NCBI RefSeq assembly: GCF_007644045.2
Contig: NZ_VMDW02000012.1
Span: forward strand, 1-64,000
Length of the DNA stretch: 64,000 nucleotides
Direction of reading: 5' to 3'
Source of the DNA: Vogesella urethralis
GTDB lineage: Bacteria; Pseudomonadota; Gammaproteobacteria; Burkholderiales; Chromobacteriaceae
Below are positions 1-8,723 of the stretch, in pieces; position 1 is the first letter of the stretch; every line of letters begins with the position of its first letter. A model generated the notes under the pieces. It made no database searches. It saw nothing but the letters and a program-made list of their open reading frames with translations, and had not been told where the DNA came from. The translations under genes were made by a program, and so were the position numbers.

Positions 1-75
1 TCCCCATCGTCTAGAGGCCTAGGACACCGCCCTTTCACGGCGATAACCGGGGTTCGAATCCCCGTGGGGACGCCA
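1..75 (+). tRNA. tRNA-Glu (TTC), first base cut off
   Basis: The anticodon loop reads CTTTCAC, giving anticodon TTC. The acceptor stem TCCCC pairs with GGGGA and the 3' CCA is encoded. The first G lies outside the window. The sequence is identical to the second tRNA-Glu copy at 2337-2412, so the two copies are direct repeats flanking the AraC/EamA genes. Confidence 0.95.
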
Positions 76-79
76 AGAC

Positions 80-110
80 AAAAGCCCGCTGCTACCGCAG
101 CGGGCTTTTT
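80..110 (+). terminator. Rho-independent terminator after tRNA-Glu
   Basis: A 10-bp stem (AGCCCGCTGC / GCAGCGGGCT) with a TACC loop is followed by five T residues directly behind the tRNA CCA end. Confidence 0.85.
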
Positions 111-194
111 GCATTTCGCCAGCCACGCATTGCCCATCCACCCCGCCTGCCGCTAAGCTGCAGCCCTATCCTTTCGTTTCGATAAGCCACCACC

Positions 195-1013
195 ATGCAG
201 GGCGTGCCGCAGCAGTTTGAGTTTGCCAGCGACCGCGCGGAGTTCTTCCACCCGCCGGCGCGGCCGGGTATCGAGCTGTACCGGGCGCACATCGTGCGCC
301 ATGCCTTCGAGCCGCACACCCACGCCGCCTACGGCTTTGGCGCAGTGGCCAGCGGTGTGGAGCGCTTTCGTTACCGTGGCAGCGAGCACCTGGCGGCGCC
401 GGGCGGCATCGTCACCATGAACCCGGACGTGCTGCACACCGGCCGCGCCGAAAGCGATGGCGGCTGGCAGTACCGCATGATCTACATCGAGCCGCAGGTG
501 CTGGACGACATTGCCGGCCAGCGCGGCTGGTGGTTTGCCGACGCGGTACAGCAGCAGCCGGCGCGGGCGCAGCAGCTGTCGCAGCTGTTGGCCGCGCTGT
601 GGCAGGCCGACGACGCGCTGGCGTTCGATTGCCTGCTGGCGCAGCTGGTGGCCCTGCTGACTCCGCTGGCCGGCAGCCGCCCGCCCCACACTGCCACGCA
701 GCGCTTCGACACGGTGATCGATTACATGCAGGCCCATCTGGCGCAGCGCATTGCCCTGGAGCAGCTGGCCGCCGTGGCCGGGCTGAGCCCGTTCCACTTT
801 TTGCGCCAGTTCCAGGCGCAGCACCACGCCACGCCGCAGCAGATGCTGATGGCGCTGCGGCTACACCGCGCCAAACAGCTGCTCACCGCCGGGCTGGCGC
901 CAGCACAAGTGGCCGCCGACTGCGGCCTGAGCGACCAGTCGCACCTGAACCGCTGCTTCGTCAAACGCTACGGCACCACGCCGGCACGCTACCAGAAGGC
1001 GGTGCGCGGCTAG
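195..1013 (+). CDS. AraC-family transcriptional regulator
   Basis: This 272-residue cytoplasmic DNA-binding protein has an N-terminal cupin-like sensor (about residues 15-150, with His-rich HAFEPHTHAAYGFG) and a C-terminal double helix-turn-helix (about 170-268). The HTH includes LEQLAAVAGLSPFHFLRQF and the typical CGLSDQSHLNRCFVKRYGTTP ending. The length is normal for AraC regulators with an AraC_binding domain. It lies just upstream of, and in the same direction as, an EamA-type exporter, so it probably controls that gene in response to the exported solute. The ligand cannot be told from the sequence. Confidence 0.9.
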   Translation: MQGVPQQFEFASDRAEFFHPPARPGIELYRAHIVRHAFEPHTHAAYGFGAVASGVERFRYRGSEHLAAPGGIVTMNPDVLHTGRAESDGGWQYRMIYIEPQVLDDIAGQRGWWFADAVQQQPARAQQLSQLLAALWQADDALAFDCLLAQLVALLTPLAGSRPPHTATQRFDTVIDYMQAHLAQRIALEQLAAVAGLSPFHFLRQFQAQHHATPQQMLMALRLHRAKQLLTAGLAPAQVAADCGLSDQSHLNRCFVKRYGTTPARYQKAVRG

Positions 1014-1118
1014 CCTCCGTCCCTCAGACCCAGTAAGCCCCCCTGCGGCCAACCTTGCCGCACCGCAAGCTGGTACAAGACGCCGCCTGCACCGCACCGC
1101 ATACTGGCCGGCCACCCT

Positions 1119-2105
1119 ATGGAGACACCCATGCTGACCGGTATTGCCTTTGCCCTGGCCGCCGGCACGCTGTGGGGGCTGGTTTTCATCGCCCCGCTGC
1201 TGCTGCCCGACTACCCCGCCGCCCTGCTCAGCGTTGGCCGCTATCTGGCGTTTGGCCTGATTGCGCTGCCGCTGGCCTGGCTGGACCGCCGCGAGCTGGC
1301 CCACCTGACCCGTGCCGACTGGCGCGAGGCGCTGCAGCTGTCGCTGGTGGGCAATGTGCTGTACTACCTGTTTCTGGCCAGCGCCATCCAGCGCACCGGC
1401 GGGCCGCTGCCCACCATGCTGATCGGCACGCTGCCGGTGGTGATTGCCATCAGCGCCAACCTGTTCAACCACCAGCGCGACGGCCGCCTGCCGTGGGGCC
1501 AGCTGCTGCCGCCACTGCTGGTGATGCTGGCCGGCATTGCCTGCGTCAACCAGGCCGAGCTGGCCAGCCTGGCGCAGCAGCCGGGGCGCGACATGGCGCG
1601 CTACGCCAGCGGCGCGTTGATGGCACTGCTGGCGGTGGCGTGCTGGACCTGGTACCCGATTCGCAACGGCAACTGGTTGCGCGCCCACCCGCAGCGCAAG
1701 CCGCGCGCCTGGGCCACGGCGCAGGGCCTGGCCACGCTGCCGCTGGCGGTGCTGGGCTACGCGCTATTCTGGGCCTGGCAACACTACCAAGCACCGGCGT
1801 TTGCCATGCCGCTGGGCCCGCGCCCGCAAACTTTCATGCTGATGATGCTGGCGGTGGCGGTGTTGGCGTCGTGGCTGGGCACGCTGTGCTGGAACGAGGC
1901 CAGCCAGCGCCTGCCCACCAGCCTGGCCGGGCAGCTGATCGTGTTCGAAACCCTGGCCGCGCTGACTTTTGCCTACCTGCTGCGCGGGCAATGGCCGGAC
2001 GGGCTGACGCTGCTGGGCATTGGCCTGCTGTTGGCCGGCGTACTGCGCGCCATGCACATTCGCCCGGTACACGCTGGCGACGAAAAAAAGTTGGCCGAGG
2101 CGTAA
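1119..2105 (+). CDS. EamA/DMT-superfamily transporter
   Basis: This 328-residue inner-membrane protein has about ten hydrophobic segments arranged as two EamA repeats, the usual fold of drug/metabolite or amino-acid exporters. The N-terminus LTGIAFALAAGTLWGLVFIAP is a typical first helix. A soluble linker of about 45 residues separates the two halves. Start options are ATG 1119 and ATG 1131; both keep the first helix. Its partner is the AraC gene 105 bp upstream, and a copy of the repeated word TGCGGCCAACC lies between them (1044-1054). The substrate is unknown. Confidence 0.85.
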   Translation: METPMLTGIAFALAAGTLWGLVFIAPLLLPDYPAALLSVGRYLAFGLIALPLAWLDRRELAHLTRADWREALQLSLVGNVLYYLFLASAIQRTGGPLPTMLIGTLPVVIAISANLFNHQRDGRLPWGQLLPPLLVMLAGIACVNQAELASLAQQPGRDMARYASGALMALLAVACWTWYPIRNGNWLRAHPQRKPRAWATAQGLATLPLAVLGYALFWAWQHYQAPAFAMPLGPRPQTFMLMMLAVAVLASWLGTLCWNEASQRLPTSLAGQLIVFETLAALTFAYLLRGQWPDGLTLLGIGLLLAGVLRAMHIRPVHAGDEKKLAEA

Positions 2106-2177
2106 GCAGCGCTTCTATAAAAATCAGTCACTTGCAAAAAAGGTGCATTTTTCTTTGCAAAAAGTGCTGCAAAGCGC

Positions 2178-2206
2178 TTGACGCCCCCAGGGTGGCTTGT
2201 TAAAGT
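2178..2206 (+). promoter_or_regulatory. Sigma-70 promoter of the tRNA operon
   Basis: A TTGACG -35 box (2178-2183) and a TAAAGT -10 box (2201-2206) are separated by 17 bp, and a G/C-rich stretch follows before the first tRNA at 2254. No gene occupies the AT-rich stretch 2106-2177. Confidence 0.7.
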
Positions 2207-2253
2207 GCGCACCTCTTCAGCGCTACAGCGATGCAGCAAACGAAGAAACCTGT

Positions 2254-2329
<76 letters not shown>

Positions 2330-2336
2330 GGACTAG

Positions 2337-2412
2337 GTCCCCATCGTCTAGAGGCCTAGGACACCGCCCTTTCACGGCGATAACCGGGGTTCGAATCCCC
2401 GTGGGGACGCCA
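2337..2412 (+). tRNA. tRNA-Glu (TTC)
   Basis: This is a complete 76-nt tRNA with anticodon TTC and encoded CCA. It sits 7 bp after the first tRNA-Ala and is identical to the copy at the window's left edge. Confidence 0.95.
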
Positions 2413-2421
2413 CCACAGCGT

Positions 2422-2497
<76 letters not shown>

Positions 2498-2505
2498 CCG
2501 ATCAG

Positions 2506-2533
2506 AAAAAACCGGCCTTTTGGCCGGTTTTTT
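2506..2533 (+). terminator. Terminator of the tRNA operon
   Basis: AAAAAACCGGCC-TTTT-GGCCGGTTTTTT is a perfect stem with A and T tails, so it can work in both directions. It ends the Ala-Glu-Ala tRNA transcript. Confidence 0.9.
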
Positions 2534-2645
2534 CGTTTCTGCCGCCTGCCAAGCGCAGCCGCGCTGCCAGCCCCCGGTAGGCTACCCTACCCCGCATTGC
2601 CGCATCCGCGGCACACCCAACTCAATGAAAAACTGCTCTCGCGGC

Positions 2646-3176
2646 CTACAGTGGCAGCAGCAACGCCGCCTCGTGCTCGGCCCACAGCCGGCTTTGCGCC
2701 TGCCAGTCCACCGGCTCGGCGCTGTGCGCCAGTACGCGCAGCAGGAAGTGCACGGTGCCGAACAGCAGCCGCAGGCGGTCGCCGGCCTGGCGGCACACCT
2801 CGGGCATTTCCTGATGCAGCCGTTGCCACAGGTGGCGCAGCCGCGCCACCACGTCGCTGATTTGCACCAGTTCGTTGAACAGGCCGTGCGAAGGTTGGCC
2901 GCCAGCCATCAGCGCGCGCTCGCGCATGTCGGCCAGCCGCTCTTCCAGCAAGGCCAGCAGCTGCCACAGCGCTTGCGCCAGCTGCTGCGGCGTGGCTTTG
3001 TCGCCGGCTTCGCCGTCCGGGTCCAGCTGCAGCGCGTGCTGGCTAAGCAGGCTGGCGCTGAAGGTGGTACCGGCGTCGGCCGCCGCATGGCCGTGCGGGT
3101 GGCCGTGGCCGGGTAGCTGCTGCGGCAGGTGCTGGCTGATGGCATCCGGGCCGCCTACCGGCGCAATCTTGATCAT
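2646..3176 (-). CDS. Hypothetical protein with His-rich N-terminus
   Basis: This 176-residue protein is not recognised. A clear AAGGA ribosome site seven bases before the ATG supports the frame over the long opposite-strand frames here. The N-terminus contains the loop GHGHPHGHAAADAG (about residues 23-36), which could bind metal. The rest is predicted to be mostly helical, with Leu/Ala-rich stretches (LAQALWQLLALLEERLADMRE, and a second helix region ending RLLFGTVHFLLRVLAHSAEP). No signal peptide or membrane segment is seen. It is probably a single-gene unit between the tRNA operon and ribA. Confidence 0.6.
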   Translation of the reverse strand: MIKIAPVGGPDAISQHLPQQLPGHGHPHGHAAADAGTTFSASLLSQHALQLDPDGEAGDKATPQQLAQALWQLLALLEERLADMRERALMAGGQPSHGLFNELVQISDVVARLRHLWQRLHQEMPEVCRQAGDRLRLLFGTVHFLLRVLAHSAEPVDWQAQSRLWAEHEAALLLPL

Positions 3177-3253
3177 GGCGGGGTCCTTGTGGCGGGCGAT
3201 CGTGCCCTACCCGTTTTATCGCCCGCCATAGCGGCGGGCTTGAGGGCGGCGGG

Positions 3254-3862
3254 CTAGAAACCGAACAGATGGCCCAGCTTGGCGCGCTTGGTGTTCAGGT
3301 AGTGGTCGTTGAACTCGTTGCGGCCAACCTGCAGCGGCACGCGCTCAGCCACGCGAATGCCGGCCTGTTCCAGGGTGGCGATCTTGCGCGGGTTGTTGGT
3401 CATGATGCGCACCGCGTCCACGCCCAGCAGCGCCAGCATCTCACGGGCGATGCGGAAGTCGCGCATGTCGGCGGGAAAGCCCAGCTGTTCGTTGGCTTCC
3501 ACGGTATCAGCACCGCCGTCCTGCAGCTTGTAGGCGCGTATCTTGTTGATCAGGCCAATGCCGCGGCCTTCCTGGCGCAGGTACAGCAGTACGCCACGGC
3601 CTTCGCGGGAGATGGCTTCCAGCGCGGCTTCCAGCTGAAAGCCGCAGTCGCAACGCAGCGAAAACAGCGCGTCACCGGTGAGGCATTCGGAATGCACGCG
3701 CGCCAGCGGCGCGTCGCCGGCGGCGACCTCGCCCAGCGTCAGCGCCACGTGCTCGCGGCCGCCGTGTTCTTCAAAGCCATGCATCTGGAACACACCCCAC
3801 GGCGTGGGCAGCTTGCAGCTGGCGACCAGGTCTACGCGAGGTTGGGTGTCGGCTTGACTCAA
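3254..3862 (-). CDS. ribA: GTP cyclohydrolase II
   Basis: RibA opens GTP to 2,5-diamino-6-ribosylamino-pyrimidinone phosphate, the first step of riboflavin synthesis. The 202-residue length is normal for the stand-alone enzyme. The zinc ligands are Cys60, Cys71 and Cys73 (HSECLTGD and LRCDCG), and the RQEGRGIGL motif and [10 protein letters not shown] region are present. No ATG fits the N-terminus: translation appears to start at TTG 3862, with GGAG six bases upstream. There is no fused RibB domain, and no other riboflavin gene or FMN riboswitch is visible nearby. Confidence 0.95.
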   Translation of the reverse strand: MSQADTQPRVDLVASCKLPTPWGVFQMHGFEEHGGREHVALTLGEVAAGDAPLARVHSECLTGDALFSLRCDCGFQLEAALEAISREGRGVLLYLRQEGRGIGLINKIRAYKLQDGGADTVEANEQLGFPADMRDFRIAREMLALLGVDAVRIMTNNPRKIATLEQAGIRVAERVPLQVGRNEFNDHYLNTKRAKLGHLFGF

Positions 3863-3947
3863 AATAAACTCCGATTCAGTTAGCAGGGCGTGGCCAGCTT
3901 AGCCGGCCATGCCCGCAGGGAAAAGTGCAAAGCGGCGAACAGCTTGC

Positions 3948-4643
3948 TCAGTTTTTTTCAACAACACCCGACAGCGCGCTGAACGGCGCCGACAGCGCCA
4001 GCGCCAGGGCGGCCAACGTGGCTTGCTCGGCGGCGCCAAAGAAACCGGGGCGCGCGTCTTCGGCGTCCAGAATGCCTACCACGCGGCCGTCGGCGGCCAG
4101 TACCGGCAGGCACACTTCGCTTTGCACCTTGGGGTCGCACTCGTAGTAGGCGCCGCCGGCAGCCTGCCAGGCGGCCACGTCGGCCACGATGGCGGCACGG
4201 CCGCTAAGGCCGACGCGGCTGTTATTGCTGAACAGCGCAAAGTCTTCGGTCAGCGGGAATTCCGCGCGGCTGGGCAGGCCCCGGTAGGCCAGTTTCACCA
4301 GCCGCGGCAGGCCGTCTTGTTCAAAGCGGCAGTACACCCCCAACCAGTCGGCCGGCACCGTCTGCAGCGTGGCCTCTACCAGCGCGTTGAGCTGGCGCAG
4401 CGCCGCGTCGGCAGCCGGGCTTTTACCACCCAGCCACGGCGACACGTCGTACGGCTGCTCCTCCAGCTCGTCCACCAGCGAACAGCTGCCGCCCTCGCCC
4501 AGCTTGGGCACGCGGTAGCGGTACAGGTCGTCGGGGGCGGCCTTGGGCAGGCCGGGCAGGTTGGCGTGCAGCACGGCGCTGGCGGCGGCGACGGCAGTGG
4601 CGGGCAGGTCTAGGCCGGTGGCAGCCAGATAGGCCTGAGGCAT
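3948..4643 (-). CDS. GAF-domain protein
   Basis: This 231-residue soluble protein has an extended N-terminus and a C-terminal GAF domain (about residues 85-225). The stretch YYECDPKVQSEVCLPV (Cys169) resembles the Cys-Asp...Ser-Glu signature of free methionine-R-sulfoxide reductases, followed by VLAADGRVVGILDAEDARPGFF. The upstream cysteine expected in that family's GVCG loop is GLSG here, so enzymatic activity is doubtful and a sensory or residual role is possible. It is probably its own unit upstream of ribA on the same strand, with 85 bp between them. Confidence 0.7.
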   Translation of the reverse strand: MPQAYLAATGLDLPATAVAAASAVLHANLPGLPKAAPDDLYRYRVPKLGEGGSCSLVDELEEQPYDVSPWLGGKSPAADAALRQLNALVEATLQTVPADWLGVYCRFEQDGLPRLVKLAYRGLPSRAEFPLTEDFALFSNNSRVGLSGRAAIVADVAAWQAAGGAYYECDPKVQSEVCLPVLAADGRVVGILDAEDARPGFFGAAEQATLAALALALSAPFSALSGVVEKN

Positions 4644-4717
4644 GGGGCAAACTCCGGGGTGGTTAATAAAGTAATTTAGTCGGGTATTATTACCCTTTTA
4701 TTCCGGACACTCCAGCC

Positions 4718-5797
4718 ATGACCGCCATTATCGTGCGCCACGGCCCGTTGCTGACGCTGCGTGCCGGCGCCGGTGCCCGCCACCACCTGCAGCAGCACGG
4801 CCTGCACGCCCGCGACATCACCGCCCTGCCCGGCGCCGCCGGCGGGCCGAAGGCGCTGGGCCTGGCCGGACTGGACCAGGCCGTGTTCCAGTGGCTGGCC
4901 GGCAGCCCGCAAGTGCGCGATCTGGTGGGCGCGTCGATCGGCGGCTGGCGCTTTGCCTGCGCCATGCAGCCCGACCCGGTGGCCACGCTGCAGCGCTTTG
5001 CGGCCAACTACGTGGCGCAGGATTACAGCCGGCAGACCACGCGCCAGCTGATCTGGCAAAACTGGCAGGCGCTACTGCACGACACGCTGGGGCCGCACGG
5101 CCAACAGGCCATCCTGCAGCACCCGCACTACCGGCTGAGCCTGATTCTGGTACGCAGCCGCGGCCTGCTGCGCCGCGAACAGCGCGCGCCACTGCTGGCG
5201 GGGCTGGGGCTGGCGGCGGCCTGCAACGCCGCCGGGCGTCGCCAGCTGCGCCACGTGTTCGAGCGACTGATCTGCCACGACGCACGCAGCGCACTGGCGT
5301 TTGTGCCACAGGACGGCCTGCCCACGCAGCGGGTAGCGCTGGATGCGGCCAACCTGGAGGCGGCGTTGCTGGGCACCACCGGTGTGCCGGGGCTGTTTGA
5401 CGGCGTGGCAATACCGGGCGCCACCCCAGGCGTGTACCGCGACGGCGGACTGCTGGACTACCACCTGGACTACCCGTGGCAGCGCCAGCCGGGCATCACG
5501 CTGTTCCTGCATTACCAGCCGCGCATCGTGCCGGGCTGGTTCGACAAGCTGCTGCCGTGGCGGCAGGCGCAGGCCAGCCACCACCACAATACGCTGCTGG
5601 TCACGCCCAGCCCGGCCTACCTGGCCACGCTGGGGCTGGGCCGGCTACCCGACCGTGGCGACCCGAAACGCTTTGCCGGCCGCGATGCAGAACGGCGCCG
5701 GCTGTGGGCCGACGCCGTGGCGGCCAGCCAACGGCTGGGCGACGAATGGCACGAGCGGCTGCTGCGCCAGCAGTGGCACGACGTCAGCGCGCTATGA
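4718..5797 (+). CDS. Patatin-like phospholipase family protein
   Basis: This 359-residue protein carries the patatin catalytic parts: an oxyanion loop PGAAGGPKALG (residues 38-48), a nucleophile elbow G71-A-S73-I-G75, and the Asp of a DGG motif (D242-G-G). This predicts a Ser-Asp dyad acyl hydrolase acting on lipids. No signal peptide is seen, so it is likely cytosolic or peripheral. It starts 75 bp from the divergent GAF gene and runs six bases into the end of the convergent response regulator. The physiological lipid is not inferable. Confidence 0.8.
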   Translation: MTAIIVRHGPLLTLRAGAGARHHLQQHGLHARDITALPGAAGGPKALGLAGLDQAVFQWLAGSPQVRDLVGASIGGWRFACAMQPDPVATLQRFAANYVAQDYSRQTTRQLIWQNWQALLHDTLGPHGQQAILQHPHYRLSLILVRSRGLLRREQRAPLLAGLGLAAACNAAGRRQLRHVFERLICHDARSALAFVPQDGLPTQRVALDAANLEAALLGTTGVPGLFDGVAIPGATPGVYRDGGLLDYHLDYPWQRQPGITLFLHYQPRIVPGWFDKLLPWRQAQASHHHNTLLVTPSPAYLATLGLGRLPDRGDPKRFAGRDAERRRLWADAVAASQRLGDEWHERLLRQQWHDVSAL

Positions 5798-7009
5798 GAC
5801 CGGCAGTTGGCAAGCGTCCAGCGCTTTCAGTAGCGCCTTCATGCTGACCTCCACGTCCACGCCCTGCTCGCTGAGCAGCGTGCACTCCTCGGTCGCCGAG
5901 GCCAGCAGCTGCGCGATCATGCGCTCCTGGCCCTCGGTAAGGCCCAATCGCACGAAGGCGCGGTCAATGTTCTCGCGCAGGCGCAGCATGATGTCGCCGC
6001 TGGCCCACTGCTGGTAACGGAAGCGTTCGTCCACCACGCGCAGCGTGTCACGGGTACAGGCCACCAGCTCGGCCAGCACCGCCGCCTGCTGTTGCTGCTG
6101 CCAGGCCGCGTCCAGCGCGGCCAACCTGGCGGCGGCGCCTTCGGTCAGAAACGCCAGGTTGTCGCGCAGGCGGCCGTTGCGCTCCTCATCTTCGCGCGGC
6201 ATGTTTTTCACCGCCAGCGATACCTGGCCGTAGCTGAACACCGTCACCCGGCCGGCGTCCACGATATGGCCGCGCCGCGCCAGCGTCTCGATCAGGCCGA
6301 TTTCCAGTTGGCCGCACGGCCCTTCGGCGTTGACGGTACTGACCCCGCGCAGCGAGCGCAGCTGGATGCTGGCGTCCAACCCCAGGTCCTGCAGTGCCTG
6401 CAGCATGCTGTGCTGCAAGGCCGGGTTGTCCTGCAGCGCAAAGCTGCCCTTCATGAACTGCAACACCACGCCGATCTCGCTGGCGCTGCTCATCGCACTA
6501 AACGCCGCCTGCATGGCGTTGGCTACCTGGCCCTGCAGCTCGTGCTGCGCGTGCCGGGTCTGGCCGTTGCGCAAGGCCACGCCGATCTTGCTGAGCAGTT
6601 CGGCATTGACGTAGGGCTTGGCGATGTAGTCTTCGGCGCCGGCTTCGTAACCGGCCATGCGGTCTTCCAGCTCCACGCGGCCGGACAAGAAAATCACCGG
6701 CACGTGCAGCAAGCGCGGGTCTTGCAGCACATGGCGGCAAATCTCGTAGCCTTCCATATCGGGCAGCCCCACATCCAGCAACACCAGCTGCGGGCGCTGC
6801 GCCGGGCTGGCGGCCAGTGCCTCCAGCCGCGCCAGCGCGCTGGTGCCGTCGGCGGCCTCTTCAACTGCGTAGCCCTCCAGCTCCAGCAGCTGGCGCAGAT
6901 TGCTGCGCAGCGTGGGCTGGTCTTCCACGATGAAGATGCGGGTAGGCTCGATGGCCGGCGCGTAGTCAGCCACGTCCGGCAGGGCGATGGTGTCCTCGTC
7001 AAACAGCAT
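5792..7009 (-). CDS. Response regulator with uncharacterised C-terminal domain
   Basis: This 405-residue protein has a REC domain (about residues 23-145; acidic pocket E29/D30, phosphoacceptor D79 in LVLLDVGLPD, K in IAKPY). A long C-terminal region of about 250 residues follows, which I cannot assign to a DNA-binding, HD-GYP or GGDEF output. The start ATG 7009 has AGGGGA six bases upstream and overlaps the stop of the preceding gene; a longer start at 7069 has no better support. It is the last gene of the kinase / REC-GGDEF-EAL / REC operon and so is probably phosphorylated by that kinase. Confidence 0.8.
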   Translation of the reverse strand: MLFDEDTIALPDVADYAPAIEPTRIFIVEDQPTLRSNLRQLLELEGYAVEEAADGTSALARLEALAASPAQRPQLVLLDVGLPDMEGYEICRHVLQDPRLLHVPVIFLSGRVELEDRMAGYEAGAEDYIAKPYVNAELLSKIGVALRNGQTRHAQHELQGQVANAMQAAFSAMSSASEIGVVLQFMKGSFALQDNPALQHSMLQALQDLGLDASIQLRSLRGVSTVNAEGPCGQLEIGLIETLARRGHIVDAGRVTVFSYGQVSLAVKNMPREDEERNGRLRDNLAFLTEGAAARLAALDAAWQQQQQAAVLAELVACTRDTLRVVDERFRYQQWASGDIMLRLRENIDRAFVRLGLTEGQERMIAQLLASATEECTLLSEQGVDVEVSMKALLKALDACQLPVS

Positions 7010-8723
7010 GATGTTCCCCTTTGCAAGCGACTTGCCAGTCGCCGATTTGCTGAACCACTTCCAATGCACTCAATGGCTGGCTGAACAGATAGCCCTGATA
7101 GGCGTCGCACCCCATTTCTTGCAGCAGGGTTTTCTGCGCCTCGGTTTCCACCCCTTCGGCAATCACCGCCATGCCGAAACTGCGCGCCAGCGAAATCACC
7201 GCCTGGGTAATGGCGCGGTCGCCGCCGGAGCCGAGAATGTTACGCACGAACGACTGGTCGATCTTCAACACGTCCAGCGGAAAGCGCTTCAGGTAGGACA
7301 GGCTGGAGTAGCCGGTGCCGAAGTCGTCCAGCGCCAGCTTGATGCCCAGGTCTTTCAGCCGCCGCAGCGTATCCACCGTGCGTTCGGCATCCACCATGGC
7401 GGTGCCTTCGGTAATTTCCACCTCCAGCTGCTCTGGCGGCAGGCCGCTGAAATCCAGCGCCGCTTCGATGCTGTACAGCAGCCCGGGCGAGGCAAACTGC
7501 CGCGCCGACAGGTTCACCGCCACGCGCAGGCCGGGTGCCATGCGTTGCCAGTCGGCCAGGCGCTGGCAGGCTTCGGCCAGCACCCAGCAGCCGATGGCGA
7601 TGATCTGGCCGTTTTCTTCGGCCAGCGGAATGAAACGCAGCGGCGACACCCGCCCCAGCCGCGGATGATTCCAGCGCAGCAGCGCCTCGAAACCCACCAC
7701 GCTGCCATCGTGCAGACACACCTGCGGCTGGTAATACACCTCGAACTCGTGGCGTTCCAGCGCACGGAACAGGTCGTTATTGAGGCGCAGGCGTTCGCCG
7801 GCTTCGGCGTTCATCTGCGCGGTATAGGCCAGCACCTGGCTGCCGCCCAGGTTTTGCGCCTGGTGCAGCGCCACCTCGGCCCGCCCCAGCAGCTGCTGCG
7901 CATCGTCGGCGTCGGCCGGGTACAGGCAATAGCCAATACTGACCGGAATGAACATCTCCTCGCCCAGCACCGTCATCGGTTGTAGCCAGGCCTGGTGCAA
8001 CTGCTGCGCCAGCGCCTGCGCCTGTTCGCGGCCCGGCACCCGCGCCAGTACGGCAAAATTGGGGCCGATCAGGCGGTAGGCGCGGCCGGCGTCGCCCAGC
8101 ACCTGCTCCAGACGTTGGCCGCATTCGCGCAGCGCGGCGTCGCCGGCCTGGTAGCCCAGCGAGTCGTTGATGCGCGAGAAGTGGTCCACGCCCAGCACCA
8201 GTACCAGCACCTGTTCGTGGTGCTGCTCGCCCAGTACGCCCTGGCCGGACAGCGCCTCCAGCAGCGCCATGCGGCTACCCAGGCCGGTTAGCTGGTCGAG
8301 GTAGCGCAAGCGGTGCGCCTCGCTTTGCAAACGCTGCGTTTCGGCCTGCTGCTGCGCCAGCCGCCCCAGCCGTGCCTCTACCGCCTTCAGCAGCTCTTCG
8401 CGCTGGAAGGGCTTGGTGAGGTAGTCGTCGGCACCCAGGTTCATGCCGTGCCGGTGGTCGTGCTTTTCGGCCAGCGCGGTCAGCAGGATCACCGGCAGCT
8501 GCACCGTGGCCGGCTGGCTGCGCAGTTGCTGCAGCAGCTGGTGGCCGTCCATGCGCGGCATCATCACGTCGCTGATCAGCAGCGAGTAACTGCCGGCGCG
8601 CAAGTATTCCAGCGCTTCCACGCCGTCGCCGGCGGCGTCGGCGTCGTAACCTTCCAGCCGCAGCAGGGCCATGATGTTGTTGCGGATGGCCAGGTCGTCT
8701 TCCACCACCAGGATGCGTCTCAT
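6999..8723 (-). CDS. REC-GGDEF-EAL response regulator, c-di-GMP phosphodiesterase
   Basis: The 574-residue protein has REC (residues 1-120, phosphoacceptor D52), a degenerate GGDEF domain and an EAL domain. In the GGDEF, the signature position reads LIGPNFAVLA instead of GGDEF, so it should not make c-di-GMP. The EAL domain keeps GFEALLRWNHP, LEVEITEG, LALDDFGTGYSSL, LKIDQSF, AEGVET and QGYLFSQP, so hydrolysis of c-di-GMP is expected, gated by phosphorylation. The start ATG 8723 overlaps the kinase stop (ATGA) and has GGAGGGG upstream. A longer frame to 8846 lies inside the kinase gene and was not used. Confidence 0.9.
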   Translation of the reverse strand: MRRILVVEDDLAIRNNIMALLRLEGYDADAAGDGVEALEYLRAGSYSLLISDVMMPRMDGHQLLQQLRSQPATVQLPVILLTALAEKHDHRHGMNLGADDYLTKPFQREELLKAVEARLGRLAQQQAETQRLQSEAHRLRYLDQLTGLGSRMALLEALSGQGVLGEQHHEQVLVLVLGVDHFSRINDSLGYQAGDAALRECGQRLEQVLGDAGRAYRLIGPNFAVLARVPGREQAQALAQQLHQAWLQPMTVLGEEMFIPVSIGYCLYPADADDAQQLLGRAEVALHQAQNLGGSQVLAYTAQMNAEAGERLRLNNDLFRALERHEFEVYYQPQVCLHDGSVVGFEALLRWNHPRLGRVSPLRFIPLAEENGQIIAIGCWVLAEACQRLADWQRMAPGLRVAVNLSARQFASPGLLYSIEAALDFSGLPPEQLEVEITEGTAMVDAERTVDTLRRLKDLGIKLALDDFGTGYSSLSYLKRFPLDVLKIDQSFVRNILGSGGDRAITQAVISLARSFGMAVIAEGVETEAQKTLLQEMGCDAYQGYLFSQPLSALEVVQQIGDWQVACKGEHHAV

